A stretch of DNA of 64,000 nucleotides from Bacteroidales bacterium (GCA_017519185.1 JAFWSX010000006.1:32084-96083), one strand, 5' to 3'; shown: positions 35,371 through 43,931, counted from the first letter of the stretch. Notes: generated by a model not told the origin, from the sequence alone. Numbers and translations: made by a program.

Positions 35371-35413
35371 AAAGCACCGTCGGTCCCATTTGGAACCGAC
35401 GGTCTTTATTTAC
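35371..35413 (+). terminator. Bidirectional terminator between the nucleotidyltransferase gene and acpP
   Basis: Perfect nine-base-pair stem, ACCGTCGGT (35376-35384) with ACCGACGGT (35395-35403), ten-base loop. The plus strand continues CTTTATTT; the minus strand continues into GCTTTTTATG. Both convergent genes can use it. Confidence 0.85.
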
Positions 35414-35436
35414 GTCGTATGTAAGGAATTGCGAAA

Positions 35437-35673
35437 CTATTTCACGCTCTGCTCAATGTAAGAGATAGCATCACCGACAGTGGTGATTTTCTCAGCAGCA
35501 TCGTCAGAAATAGAGATACCGAATACCTTCTCGAATTCCATAATCAATTCTACTGTATCCAGAGAATCTGCGCCAAGGTCATTGGTGAAACTTGCATTCT
35601 CCTGCACTTCGCTTTCATCTACGCCAAGCTTGTCGACAATGATGGCTTTTACTTTTGCAGTAATGTCTTCCAT
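35437..35673 (-). CDS. acpP: Acyl carrier protein
   Basis: 78-residue acidic four-helix carrier for fatty-acid and lipid A acyl chains. The 4'-phosphopantetheine serine is S37 in the [12 protein letters not shown] motif. It starts [11 protein letters not shown], normal for the family. It is usually next to fabF, but here no fabF follows; the gene downstream on the minus strand is separated by a terminator. It is divergent from purN, a common arrangement in Bacteroidales as I recall, and carries a two-element promoter. Confidence 0.97.
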   Translation of the reverse strand: MEDITAKVKAIIVDKLGVDESEVQENASFTNDLGADSLDTVELIMEFEKVFGISISDDAAEKITTVGDAISYIEQSVK

Positions 35674-35702
35674 GTTTTTTTAGTGTTTTTAGTACTGAGG
35701 TG

Positions 35703-35734
35703 CAAAGAAAGTAATTTTTCTTCATTTTACCAAA
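35703..35734 (-). promoter_or_regulatory. Promoter of acpP
   Basis: Minus-strand TTTG (35731-35734), 20 bases, then TTTCTTTG (35703-35710), one mismatch to TAnnTTTG. The box is 29 bases before the ATG at 35673. Confidence 0.55.
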
Positions 35735-35740
35735 TTTGTC

Positions 35741-35748
35741 TACCTTCG
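35741..35748 (+). promoter_or_regulatory. -7 promoter box of purN
   Basis: Plus-strand TACCTTCG, one mismatch to TAnnTTTG, 17 bases before the ATG at 35766. It excludes an in-frame TTG at 35736. Confidence 0.4.
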
Positions 35749-35765
35749 CGTCAAAATTGAAGCAT

Positions 35766-36365
35766 ATGAGGAATCTGGCTATATTCGCCTCTGGCAGTGG
35801 TACTAACGCAGAGAACCTTATCAGGTATTTTTCCACCCATCCTGAGTTTCGCGTGGCGGTGGTGCTTTGCAACAAGCCGGATGCTTTCGTGCTGCAGCGC
35901 GCCGGAAGGCTTGGGGTTCCATCTGTGGTTTTTGACAAGAGCCAGCTGGTGTGTCCCGACGATGTCACGGAAGATGGACGCCCTTCGGTATGTGCCATTC
36001 TCAGGCAGTATGATGCCTTCGCTCTGATTTTGGCCGGGTTTTTGATGCGGATACCCTCGCATTTGATAGAAGCCTGGCCCGACAGGATAATCAACATCCA
36101 TCCGGCGTTGCTTCCCAAGTATGGAGGAAAAGGCATGCACGGCATGCACGTGCACGAGGCTGTAGTAGCCGCCAAGGAAGAAGAAAGCGGCATCACGATC
36201 CATCTTGTCGATGAACAGTACGACCACGGCAAGACCCTTTTCCAGGCCAGATGCGATGTGCTGCCCTGCGACACTGCACACGACGTCGCAGCCAAGATAC
36301 ATCTTCTGGAGCAGGAGTATTTCCCGACGGTGGTGGACGACTATCTGAGTGCCAATTTTTCATAG
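35766..36365 (+). CDS. purN: Phosphoribosylglycinamide formyltransferase
   Basis: Third step of purine synthesis: formyl transfer from 10-formyl-THF to GAR. The 199-residue product has the substrate loop ASGSGTNAENLI at 8-19, the catalytic N-x-H block INIHPALLPKYGG, and the aspartate-containing GITIHLVDEQYDHGK. The start is ATG 35766 (MRNLAIFASG), because the upstream TTG lies in the promoter. It is followed at once (no spacer, TAG-ATG) by a DUF4294 gene. It is the second 10-formyl-THF-using purine enzyme in the window besides PurH. Confidence 0.95.
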   Translation: MRNLAIFASGSGTNAENLIRYFSTHPEFRVAVVLCNKPDAFVLQRAGRLGVPSVVFDKSQLVCPDDVTEDGRPSVCAILRQYDAFALILAGFLMRIPSHLIEAWPDRIINIHPALLPKYGGKGMHGMHVHEAVVAAKEEESGITIHLVDEQYDHGKTLFQARCDVLPCDTAHDVAAKIHLLEQEYFPTVVDDYLSANFS

Positions 36366-37118
36366 ATGATGAAATCTTCAAGACTGATAGTTGCCATTGC
36401 CCTGGTGCTGCTCACCATCCTGCCTTTGCACTCCCAGACAACCCAGAGACGCAGAGGTTCGCTGATGGAGTATACCGTTATAGGCAACGATACCGTCTAT
36501 GTCGATGTGCTGCCCCCGGCCCGCATCCACCCGAAGGAATATATGAACCGTGCCGAGTGGATACAGTACTATCAGCGTGTCCACAATTTCAGCAAGGCAT
36601 ATCCCTATGCCCTCTTTGTGGCAAAGACCATCAGGGAGACTGACAGTATCTTTGTCGCCCGCAACTACACCAAGCGTGAGCAGGACAGGTATCTTGATAC
36701 GATGAAAGATGAGCTGCTGAAGAGTTTCGACCCTGTTTTCAGACAGCTGACTCTCAAGCAGGGAATGATGATGATCCGTCTGATCGACCGCGAGGTCGGA
36801 ATGACTCCGTACGAGATAATCCAGAAATACCTCGGCAATATCAACGCCGGTTTCTGGCAGGGCGTCGCCAAAGTGCTGAAAGGCGATATCAAGAGGCAGT
36901 ATGAACCCAAAGGGGAAGACAAGGATCTCGAGCAGCTGGTCCGCTACTGGCACGACGGAGAGTTCGATGACCTGTATGATTACATATTCGGCAAGCCAAG
37001 ACCGAAAATAGTGATCCCGAAACAGTTCCAGCAACCTTTCTACCTGACGGTCGACACAAGGCAAAGCAAGAAAGATGCCCGCAAGGCAGCCAGGGACGAG
37101 AGGAAAAAGAAGAAATAG
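36366..37118 (+). CDS. DUF4294 domain protein, exported
   Basis: 250 residues with an N-terminal signal peptide or helix (about 6-23, LIVAIALVLLTILPLHSQ). The DUF4294 family is restricted to Bacteroidota. The body is helical and charged with blocks MNRAEWIQYYQRVHNFSKAYPYALFVAK, the invariant-looking MMIRLIDREVGMTPYEIIQKYLG, and a lysine/arginine-rich end (KKDARKAARDERKKKK). The function is unknown in the family. The start ATG directly abuts the purN stop, so it is translationally linked to a purine gene, perhaps only by compaction. Confidence 0.85.
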   Translation: MMKSSRLIVAIALVLLTILPLHSQTTQRRRGSLMEYTVIGNDTVYVDVLPPARIHPKEYMNRAEWIQYYQRVHNFSKAYPYALFVAKTIRETDSIFVARNYTKREQDRYLDTMKDELLKSFDPVFRQLTLKQGMMMIRLIDREVGMTPYEIIQKYLGNINAGFWQGVAKVLKGDIKRQYEPKGEDKDLEQLVRYWHDGEFDDLYDYIFGKPRPKIVIPKQFQQPFYLTVDTRQSKKDARKAARDERKKKK

Positions 37119-37130
37119 GGCTGCCGGCCG

Positions 37131-38702
37131 CTAATCACCCAGCAACACGTATGTAAGATGGAGTTTGGGATGGCGTTCAGCGCCGTTTCCATTGATCTGT
37201 CCTATCGCGTAGTTCATATAATCCACGTAATAGAAAGTTTCAGAAGATGTCGATGCGGCATTGTAGAGCGCATCGTAATAATACATGTTGTTGTAGTAGT
37301 TGTTATAGCCGTATCGGCCGTAACCGCCGTACCCTCCATAACCATAACCGCCGTATCCGTAGCCGTATCCGCCATATCCGTACCCGCCGTAATAAGGGTT
37401 GTAGTACGAATTGTACATATAGGGATTGTAGTACGAGTTATTGTTGCTGCTGCTGGTCTGGACGTATTCGAACGGTGCGATGAGCCATATGTCGTCTTTC
37501 TCGCTGACCTCATCCTTGTGGATCAGCTGATGGATGTAATAAGTGACGTCCGGACGGTAGCAATAGAGAGAACGGTTGATATCGCCGTTGTTATAGGTTT
37601 CGTCGTAGATAGATCCCAGCAGATTGTAGCGTTTGACGTGGTCTACTGAATCAAGGGTATAGACTGCCGGGTAAAGCCCCTGGGGATAATAGTAGTCGAC
37701 TGCCCTGTAGTCTTCGGGGAATTCGAACGGCAGGTCAAATGAAGCCCTGGTAATCATTATCTTGTCCAGGTCGATATCGTTCTCGTCAGCCCAGGTCTCT
37801 ATGGTTTCGCGCAGGATGCTGGCATCGATGAACGGCTTGATGCCGGCAAGACCTTCGTAGTACAGGACTTTTTCGTTATTGTCGGGACCGATTTCCAGGT
37901 CTTTGGTGCTGTGTTTGAACACCTGTGTGGCGACTCCGTTATAGAGGCTTCCGATGTCGAAGGTGATGGTAGTGTCCCTGCGGATATTCCTCTTGTTGAC
38001 GGAACTGATGCCCATCTTGATGCTTGCCGACAGGAAGTTGTTGAGCCTTCCTCCGATAGAGCCCTCAATGGGGTCGTCGGTCGTCATATAGATGCCGTAA
38101 TGGTTCTTGATGAACAGCTCCATGCTGTCCAGCTCAGCCCTGGTCGAAGCCATCAGCTTAAGGGCCCATTCTCTGTCGAGGGGAATGATGACAGTGTCCC
38201 TAGACGTGAGAAGAGCGGTTCCGATAGGAGTGTGTATGTAATCGTCTTCCTTCACGCTTGTGCAGGTCACCATTGTGGAATCCATCGCACGGGACATAGG
38301 ATAGACATACAGGTTCTGGGTGATGTTGTCCTGATTGTCGGCGAATGTCTGAACATTGTCGAGTTTCAGCATGATATAGGCGTCGATCAGATACGGGTCA
38401 GTGCCAAAATGGATGCCGGTGTCGCTGGGAGTGACCGTAGCGGCGAGATCTACCTTCGTGAGACCGAACTCCTCGCTGACAATGGTTCCGACGTCATAAT
38501 AATATGAGGAAGACTGTATGTCTGCGGATGATTTCATACCGACCTTGAGGTCGAGGGATACGGACTCGACATACAGATTGTTGGATGTCGGCACAAGGAC
38601 GTCACCCAAAGTATAATTGGTTTCTATACAAGACGGGAAAACGAGAACGGAAAGCAGCAATACCAGAGCCCCCAGCGCCGATTCAATCTTACTCAGTGAC
38701 AT
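37131..38702 (-). CDS. DUF4270 family lipoprotein with Gly/Tyr-rich tract
   Basis: 523 residues starting at ATG 38702 (MSLSKIESAL); the upstream codons overlap the preceding gene. The signal peptide has lipobox cysteine C25 (VFPSC). The body is beta-rich and matches DUF4270, a Bacteroidota outer-membrane-associated lipoprotein family of unknown function. Residues 423-474 are an unusual tract dominated by glycine and tyrosine with asparagine at both ends, followed by about 49 residues of ordinary sequence that end in HLTYVLLGD. Its start overlaps the end of the GT5-like gene by 14 bases, so they are cotranscribed. Why a starch-synthase-like protein pairs with it is unknown, but the pairing recurs in Bacteroidales as far as I recall. 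Confidence 0.85.
   Translation of the reverse strand: MSLSKIESALGALVLLLSVLVFPSCIETNYTLGDVLVPTSNNLYVESVSLDLKVGMKSSADIQSSSYYYDVGTIVSEEFGLTKVDLAATVTPSDTGIHFGTDPYLIDAYIMLKLDNVQTFADNQDNITQNLYVYPMSRAMDSTMVTCTSVKEDDYIHTPIGTALLTSRDTVIIPLDREWALKLMASTRAELDSMELFIKNHYGIYMTTDDPIEGSIGGRLNNFLSASIKMGISSVNKRNIRRDTTITFDIGSLYNGVATQVFKHSTKDLEIGPDNNEKVLYYEGLAGIKPFIDASILRETIETWADENDIDLDKIMITRASFDLPFEFPEDYRAVDYYYPQGLYPAVYTLDSVDHVKRYNLLGSIYDETYNNGDINRSLYCYRPDVTYYIHQLIHKDEVSEKDDIWLIAPFEYVQTSSSNNNSYYNPYMYNSYYNPYYGGYGYGGYGYGYGGYGYGGYGGYGRYGYNNYYNNMYYYDALYNAASTSSETFYYVDYMNYAIGQINGNGAERHPKLHLTYVLLGD
37281..37436 (-). repeat. Low-complexity Gly/Tyr codon repeat inside the DUF4270 gene
   Basis: About 50 codons of mixed GGY/GYG units, written on the plus strand as repeated ccgtatcc, ccgtaacc and gccgta words. 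The tract is in frame and interrupted by synonymous changes, which lowers but does not remove the chance of slippage. Confidence 0.8.
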
Positions 38703-39522
38703 TTGCCTGCAGGATTTGTTCGTAAAAATCATTGTATTCTTGTATGTACCCGGTGCTCTCCATTCCAATCTCCGGACTTTGCAGGACAGGCAACTTGCGT
38801 TCTGCGACATATTGCTTCAGATCCTTGTCTATATTCTCGGAGCCGTAGATGACACCGTCGGCATATCGGATGGCCAGTCGTGCAAGATTTATGCCATCGG
38901 AAGCCTTGATAACATCTACGTCTTCCTCTCCGATTCCTGAGATAGGAATCTTGGCGGCGATGTTTGTAGCGAAGGTGTAGTTCGGTTCGTCATAAAGCGA
39001 AAGTACAACCTTGCTGTCGGAAAAGACGGGATCGTTGTCGTATGCTTTCTTGAGGTAGAGCGGCAGAATGTGCGATATCCAGCCCTGGCAATGGACGATA
39101 TCGGGTTTCCAACGGAGTTTCTTGACTGTTTCAAGCACTCCCCTGGCGAAGAAAATAGCCCTCTCGTCATTGTCTTCGAAGAACTTGCCTTCGGCATCGC
39201 AGAAGACTGCCTTGCGACGGAAGAAATCTTCGTTGTCGATGAAATATACCTGCATCCTCGCGGATGAAATCGAGGCAACCTTGATGATCAGCGGCCTGTC
39301 GATGTCACGGACGATGATGTTCATGCCGGAAAGGCGTATGACTTCGTGGAGCTGGTGGCGGCGTTCGTTGACCGTGCCGTACCGGGGCATAAACGAGCGA
39401 ATTTCACGTCCTCTCTCCTGCACGCCCTGCGGGAGGAATCTGCCCACTATGGAGATAGGGGACTCCTGAGAGTACGGATATATCTCCGAACTGACATATA
39501 GAACTCTAACAGGCTCGCTCAT
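38689..39522 (-). CDS. Short starch/glycogen synthase-like protein (GT5 N-domain only)
   Basis: 277 residues that match the N-terminal Rossmann domain of GT5 synthases: VRVLYVSSEIYPYSQES at the start, the SFMPRYGTVNERRHQLHEV block, and KPDIVHCQGWISHILPLYLK. Full glycogen synthases are about 480 residues with a second Rossmann domain carrying the nucleotide-sugar site; that domain is absent here and the reading frame is not broken, so this is a genuinely short family member. The ADP-glucose-binding K-x-G-G loop is replaced (SQESPISIVGRF), arguing against synthase activity. Promoter box TACCTTTG is 33 bases upstream. Confidence 0.85.
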   Translation of the reverse strand: MSEPVRVLYVSSEIYPYSQESPISIVGRFLPQGVQERGREIRSFMPRYGTVNERRHQLHEVIRLSGMNIIVRDIDRPLIIKVASISSARMQVYFIDNEDFFRRKAVFCDAEGKFFEDNDERAIFFARGVLETVKKLRWKPDIVHCQGWISHILPLYLKKAYDNDPVFSDSKVVLSLYDEPNYTFATNIAAKIPISGIGEEDVDVIKASDGINLARLAIRYADGVIYGSENIDKDLKQYVAERKLPVLQSPEIGMESTGYIQEYNDFYEQILQANVTE

Positions 39523-39555
39523 TTTTAATATGAAATATTAAGGGCAAATTCTCTA

Positions 39556-39563
39556 CAAAGGTA
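39556..39563 (-). promoter_or_regulatory. -7 promoter box of the GT5-like/DUF4270 operon
   Basis: Minus-strand TACCTTTG, perfect to TAnnTTTG, 33 bases before the ATG at 39522. Confidence 0.55.
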
Positions 39564-39578
39564 ATAATAATTTTTGAT

Positions 39579-39586
39579 TATATTTG
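39579..39586 (+). promoter_or_regulatory. -7 promoter box of the ftsX operon
   Basis: Plus-strand TATATTTG, perfect to TAnnTTTG, 18 bases before the ATG at 39605. It rules out an in-frame TTG start at 39584. Confidence 0.55.
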
Positions 39587-39604
39587 ACGCTGAAAAAAAA
39601 TGTC

Positions 39605-40483
39605 ATGGCTTCAAAGGAAAAAAACATCATTGCCAAGAGGCTGATTCAGTCGTATTTATCCTCTGTCATCAGCATCAGTCTTGTGCTGCTCCTGATAGCC
39701 GTGTCGGCATTTCTGGTCATCAACGCCTCCAAAGTTTCGGACTATTTCAAGGAAAATGCAGTCGTTTCGGTGATAATGCACCAGAACGCAACTGAGGCGG
39801 ATGCACTTGCCGTACAGGAGAAATTGTCTGATATGGATTTCGTGCTGCAGACTAAATATGTCTCCAAGGAAGAAGGCACCCGCCAGATGCAGGAACTCCT
39901 CGGAGAAGATTTCCTCCGTGTTTTCGAAATCAATCCGATTCCGTTCTCTATAGACGTGAATGTGGAGAGCGAGTATTTCAGCAAAGACTCACTCCAGATG
40001 ATTACGGCGCAGATCCAGAAGCTGCCGAAGGTGCGTGAGGTAACCTACCAGGAGTCGCTGATCGAAAGCCTCAATGAAAACCTGCGCAAGATAGCCCTGC
40101 TGATGGGCATAGCAATCCTGCTGCTGATGATTATTTCCTTCGCGCTCATCTGCACTACCGTGCGGCTGAACATATATGCCAAGCGTTTCACCATTCATAC
40201 GATGATGCTGGTAGGCGCAAACCGCGGATTTATCCGCATGCCCTTCGTTTGGCAGGCGTTTTGGCAGGGTGTCGCCTCAGCCACTATAGCCTGCGCCCTG
40301 TTCGGAGGCATACTCTACTATGCCCGCAACCGCTTCTGGCCGATGGCTCAGTCCATCTTCGCTGGGACGATTCCTCTAGTCTGCGCCATAGTGTATGTGG
40401 TCGGCATTGCACTCTGCATCGCTGCAGCGTGGTATGTCGTAGGCCGCCTGGCATATACTTCAAAAGATGATTTGTATTATTAG
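39605..40483 (+). CDS. ftsX: Cell division protein FtsX
   Basis: 292-residue ABC-type permease of the FtsEX complex, which controls peptidoglycan hydrolases at the septum. It has one N-terminal membrane helix (about 24-45), a periplasmic domain with the LSDMDFVLQTKYVSKEEG strand-loop and the INPIPFSIDV block, then three further helices from about 165. The start is ATG 39605 (MASKEKN). It leads the plus-strand run ftsX-DUF3098-uppP-lpxH-channel. FtsE is not in the window. Confidence 0.94.
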   Translation: MASKEKNIIAKRLIQSYLSSVISISLVLLLIAVSAFLVINASKVSDYFKENAVVSVIMHQNATEADALAVQEKLSDMDFVLQTKYVSKEEGTRQMQELLGEDFLRVFEINPIPFSIDVNVESEYFSKDSLQMITAQIQKLPKVREVTYQESLIESLNENLRKIALLMGIAILLLMIISFALICTTVRLNIYAKRFTIHTMMLVGANRGFIRMPFVWQAFWQGVASATIACALFGGILYYARNRFWPMAQSIFAGTIPLVCAIVYVVGIALCIAAAWYVVGRLAYTSKDDLYY

Positions 40484-40485
40484 TT

Positions 40486-40725
40486 ATGAAAGATAATTTC
40501 TCTGTTTCTCAAAAAGGAGTCAAGACGATTCTCATAGGGCTGATCCTGATGGTGTGCGGCTATATCCTGATGATTGGCGGCGGCTCATCTGATCCAGCAG
40601 TGTTCAACGACGCTATGTTCGATTTCAGACGTCTGGTGGCGTCTCCAGTCCTGGTTGTGCTAGGCATAGTGATAGTCATTGTTGCCATAATGAGACGCCC
40701 GTCTGACAAGGAAGATAAACAGTAA
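40486..40725 (+). CDS. DUF3098 small membrane protein
   Basis: 79 residues with two hydrophobic helices (about 14-31 and 53-69), the pattern VCGYILMIGGGSSDPAVFNDAMFDFRR between them, and a charged tail. This matches DUF3098, a Bacteroidota family nearly always found between ftsX and uppP. Function unknown; location suggests a role in envelope growth or division. It starts two bases after the ftsX stop. Confidence 0.9.
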   Translation: MKDNFSVSQKGVKTILIGLILMVCGYILMIGGGSSDPAVFNDAMFDFRRLVASPVLVVLGIVIVIVAIMRRPSDKEDKQ

Positions 40726-40731
40726 CGCGCT

Positions 40732-41541
40732 ATGAGTTGGTTTGAAGCTTTGATTCTCGGCATAGTCCAGGGACTGACCGAGTTCCTGCCTGTCAGCAGC
40801 AGCGGCCATCTTGCCATCGGCAAGGCTCTTTTCGGCATTGAGACCGCCGACTTGAGTTTTGAAGTGGCCGTCCACGCGGCAACGGTTCTCGCAACACTTG
40901 TAGTATTCTGGAAAGACATAATCAGACTTTTGCAGGACCTTTTCAAGTTCAAGATGAATGACGGTACAAAATATATCCTGCTGATTCTGGTTTCGATGAT
41001 ACCTGTCCTGATAGTAGGCGTCTTCTTCAAGGATTATGTGGAAGAGATTTTCGGCAGCGGCCTTCTGGTTGTAGGATGCTGCCTGGTCGTCACTGCTGCA
41101 TTGCTCTTCCTCTCAGAAACTCTGTCAGCCCGAAGGGCCGCAAGAGCAGAAACAGGTGACGGGGCTCAGATGAGTTGGAAATCAGCTTTATGGATGGGTC
41201 TTGCCCAGTCTGTCGCAGTTCTTCCTGGTCTGTCCCGCAGCGGTTCGACCATTGCCACCGGTCTTTTGTGCGGAGTCAAGAGAGAAGAAGTTACCCGCTT
41301 CTCTTTCCTTATGGTTCTGGTTCCTATACTTGGAGAGGCATTCCTCGATGCAGTAGGAGGCGATTTCGCAGCCAGCAGCGTAGGAGGCCTTGAACTCGCC
41401 ATTGGCTTTGTGGCCGCATTCCTTTCTGGCCTGTTTGCCTGCAAGGTTATGATTGCGATAGTAAAAAAGGCACGCCTGCGCTGGTTCGCGCTTTATTGCG
41501 TGCTGGTGGGACTTGCCTGCATCATTTCCACTTTCGTATAA
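40732..41541 (+). CDS. uppP: Undecaprenyl-diphosphatase UppP/BacA
   Basis: 269-residue polytopic enzyme that dephosphorylates undecaprenyl diphosphate, recycling the lipid carrier for peptidoglycan and O-antigen; overexpression confers bacitracin resistance in other species. Both active-site motifs are intact: the glutamate-rich [20 protein letters not shown] at 10-29 and the second [12 protein letters not shown] near 164-175. It lies six bases after the DUF3098 gene. Confidence 0.96.
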   Translation: MSWFEALILGIVQGLTEFLPVSSSGHLAIGKALFGIETADLSFEVAVHAATVLATLVVFWKDIIRLLQDLFKFKMNDGTKYILLILVSMIPVLIVGVFFKDYVEEIFGSGLLVVGCCLVVTAALLFLSETLSARRAARAETGDGAQMSWKSALWMGLAQSVAVLPGLSRSGSTIATGLLCGVKREEVTRFSFLMVLVPILGEAFLDAVGGDFAASSVGGLELAIGFVAAFLSGLFACKVMIAIVKKARLRWFALYCVLVGLACIISTFV

Positions 41542-41550
41542 ATTATATCT

Positions 41551-42276
41551 ATGGGCACTGCTGCGGGAAAATATTATTTCACGGCTGATGTCCATATGGG
41601 CAGCAAGGATGATTCCGAGGGCTTGCTGGAGCGGGAATTCGTTGATTTCCTGCATGCCATCCCGCAGGATGCAAAGGCCCTTTATCTTCTCGGCGACATT
41701 TTCGATTTCTGGGTTGACTACAAGGAAGTAGTCCCGCGTGGCCACGTGCGTACGCTGGCGGCTTTGGCGGAACTTGTCGACAGGGGAGTAGAGGTCTTTT
41801 TCTACCCCGGCAATCACGACTGGTGGGTTACCGATTACTTTGAAAAGGAGCTTGGCGTCAGGATTGTACGCGACTGCTGCCAGGTGCTTGAACTTGGAGG
41901 CCGAAGAATCTGCATAGGGCACGGCGACATGCCGGGCGCATCAGACTGGAAGTCGAAGTTCATCTTCCATCTTTTCCGCAACCGCTTCTGCATCGCATTG
42001 ATGAAGGCTTTGCCGACACGCCTGTCGTTCGGCATAGCGCACGGATGGTCGGCAAGCAGCCGAAAAGGCCATCCGGAACAGGTCAATCTTGTTTCAACCG
42101 GGCTTTATGAGTTTGCTGACAGCTTCGGGCGAAAACGTGCTGAAGCGGGTGAGCCTGCCATCGACCTTTATATATTCGGACACATACACACTCCTGCCCG
42201 TGTTCCTGTCCCCAGCGGCGGAGAACTAGTCATCCTTGGCGACTGGTCTTCCGGCCCTCAGTATTTCTGCATTTAA
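41551..42276 (+). CDS. lpxH: UDP-2,3-diacylglucosamine diphosphatase
   Basis: Calcineurin-like phosphoesterase of lipid A synthesis, releasing UMP to give lipid X; 241 residues. Metal-ligand motifs in order are ADVHMGS (9-15), LGDIFDFW near 50-57, PGNHDWW near 90-96, GHGD near 128 and FGHIHTP near 210. It begins nine bases after uppP. In many Bacteroidales truB and queA follow uppP, as far as I recall; here lpxH and an ion channel occupy the place. Confidence 0.9.
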   Translation: MGTAAGKYYFTADVHMGSKDDSEGLLEREFVDFLHAIPQDAKALYLLGDIFDFWVDYKEVVPRGHVRTLAALAELVDRGVEVFFYPGNHDWWVTDYFEKELGVRIVRDCCQVLELGGRRICIGHGDMPGASDWKSKFIFHLFRNRFCIALMKALPTRLSFGIAHGWSASSRKGHPEQVNLVSTGLYEFADSFGRKRAEAGEPAIDLYIFGHIHTPARVPVPSGGELVILGDWSSGPQYFCI

Positions 42277-42303
42277 AAGCGATTATTATACACCCCAGAC
42301 GAT

Positions 42304-43077
42304 ATGAGAAAGCGCATATACGAAATTATCGAGCAGTATCACAAGGGAGATACCGCCAGCCTTGTATACGACGTCGTGATGCTCATTGCAATTGCAGTCA
42401 GCATAGTCCCGCTGATGTTTATGAAAGTATACCCGGTGTTCTCCGTAATCGAGCATGTCACCGTCACCATATTCATAATCGACTACATTCTGCGTTGGCT
42501 GACGGCAGATTATCGTCTCGGCAAGGAGGGAAGGTCTTTCCTCATCCATCCGTTCACACCGTGGGCGATAATCGACTTGCTGTCTATCCTGCCCGGACTG
42601 CAGCTGCTGGGACAGGGCTTCAAGATATTCAGGATCACAAGGTTGCTGAGAATTGTAAGGTTGCTGAAAATCCTCAGGTATTCAGATAAGTTCCAGATTC
42701 TGGGAAGAGTGATCGTAAAGGAGAAACGGATACTCTGGGCAGTGTTCGTAGTGTCGGTATTCTATGTTTTCCTTACGGCACTGATAATGTTCAATGCCGA
42801 ACCGCACATCAACCCCGACACCGGAGCTGTCACATTCTCGGGGTTCTTTGATGCGCTATACTGGGCAACCGTGACACTCACGACGGTGGGTTACGGCGAT
42901 ATGATTCCGGTAACGGACATCGGCCGTTTCGTCAGCATGCTGTCTTCGATATTCGGAGTAGCGATAATTGCACTCCCTTCCGGTGTCATCACCGCCAGTT
43001 ACCTGGATGAGCTCCGCAATGCAAGGGCAGAGGAAGAGAAGCAGGAGGAAGAAACCGATAACAAGCCCGAAAAATAA
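42304..43077 (+). CDS. Voltage-gated-type potassium channel
   Basis: 257-residue six-helix cation channel. S1-S3 occupy about 20-100; S4 is at 110-125 with arginine or lysine every third residue (RITRLLRIVRLLKILR). S5 and the pore loop follow, with the K+ selectivity filter TTVGYGD at 193-199. The C-terminus (after about 230) is a short acidic coiled stretch without an RCK/TrkA-N domain. It ends the ftsX run; its stop codon directly abuts the stop of a convergent gene. Confidence 0.92.
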   Translation: MRKRIYEIIEQYHKGDTASLVYDVVMLIAIAVSIVPLMFMKVYPVFSVIEHVTVTIFIIDYILRWLTADYRLGKEGRSFLIHPFTPWAIIDLLSILPGLQLLGQGFKIFRITRLLRIVRLLKILRYSDKFQILGRVIVKEKRILWAVFVVSVFYVFLTALIMFNAEPHINPDTGAVTFSGFFDALYWATVTLTTVGYGDMIPVTDIGRFVSMLSSIFGVAIIALPSGVITASYLDELRNARAEEEKQEEETDNKPEK

Positions 43078-43440
43078 TTACAACACTTCTCCCTTTTTGT
43101 TCATCAGCAGCAGGCTGAGTGCTATTGCACAGCCTGCAACAGGTATGAACAGGAACGCTTTGTGACCCTGCAGGGCTGATGCCGCCTTGGCGAGGGCAGA
43201 GAGATCTTCGGCAAAAGACGGGACTGGATAGAACAGCACCAGCAGAGTGAGCAGAATGCCCACGCAGAGCCCGGCGGCAAGCGCAATTAACAGAGCCCGG
43301 TGGCCCCGGCGTCTTTCTCCGTCAACTTCCTGCTTGATGCCTTCCACCTTGCTCAGGCGGGCGTTTGTTTCGATGAGGAACGCCCCTTCGTCCGGGAGTT
43401 CCGGCTTGCCTTCGCGCAATATCTGTTCTATGTCTTTCAT
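43078..43440 (-). CDS. Small two-helix membrane protein encoded with an ECF sigma factor
   Basis: 120 residues not recognised as a named family. The first 45 residues are charged and probably cytoplasmic (MKDIEQILREGKPELPDEGAFLIETNARLSKVE). A hydrophobic helix at about 48-71 is followed by a short extracytoplasmic loop (EDLSALAKAASALQG), a second helix at about 94-112 and a three-residue tail. Its ATG overlaps the sigma factor stop by four bases (ATGA), so the two are coupled. By position and topology it is a candidate anti-sigma factor, although no zinc motif (H-x3-C-x2-C) or RseA-like domain is present. Confidence 0.8.
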   Translation of the reverse strand: MKDIEQILREGKPELPDEGAFLIETNARLSKVEGIKQEVDGERRRGHRALLIALAAGLCVGILLTLLVLFYPVPSFAEDLSALAKAASALQGHKAFLFIPVAGCAIALSLLLMNKKGEVL

Positions 43441-43913
43441 TGCCTTATGTGTTCTTTTAAGTGGTTGCGTCCCACTGAGAGATAATATTTGACCGTTCCC
43501 GCAGGAGTCCCCATTATGGTGGCGATTTCCTTGATGGGCAGGTCTTCGAAATAGAAAAGTACGATGGCAGTGCGTTCTTTCTCGGGGATGAGCGCAAGGG
43601 CCCGCTGCAGTTCTTCGTGCTCGAAAGAGGCGTCTGAAGTTGCGCCACCTGTAAGCCGCATCGCTTCTCTGGAATCCAGATCAACGGATGGCCCTGGGCT
43701 CCTTCTGAGATGGTCTATGAAGCAATTGTATGCAATGCGGAAAAGCCAGGCCTTGAAGTTGCCTATGAAGCGCCCTGAAGTCACATAAGCTCTGGTCAAA
43801 GCTTCCTGGGCGATATCGTCGGCGAGAGCCGCATCTCCGCATAGCGAAGCCAGGAACCGCCTCAGCTGTCCCTGGCAAGCTCTGACTTCGGAGATGAACC
43901 TGTCGCGCGTCAT
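43437..43913 (-). CDS. ECF-type RNA polymerase sigma factor
   Basis: 158-residue sigma-70 family factor with only regions 2 and 4. Region 2 (about 8-75) includes DIAQEALTRAYVTSGRFIGNFKAWLFRIAYNCFIDHLRR; a short linker follows; region 4 (about 100-150) has the helix-turn-helix LPIKEIATIMGTPAGTVKYYLSVGRNHLKEHI. No FecR or TonB-dependent receptor neighbour is present, so it is not the usual iron- or glycan-type Bacteroidota ECF factor. It lies 18 bases after a DUF6249 gene and is coupled to a small membrane protein, forming a three-gene module. Confidence 0.93.
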   Translation of the reverse strand: MTRDRFISEVRACQGQLRRFLASLCGDAALADDIAQEALTRAYVTSGRFIGNFKAWLFRIAYNCFIDHLRRSPGPSVDLDSREAMRLTGGATSDASFEHEELQRALALIPEKERTAIVLFYFEDLPIKEIATIMGTPAGTVKYYLSVGRNHLKEHIRQ

Positions 43914-43931
43914 CTACTGGTCGTGGACTAT

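Noticed and set aside
38689..39522. Frameshifted full-length glycogen synthase
   Set aside because: The downstream sequence in all frames is the DUF4270 gene, with no trace of the second GT5 domain.
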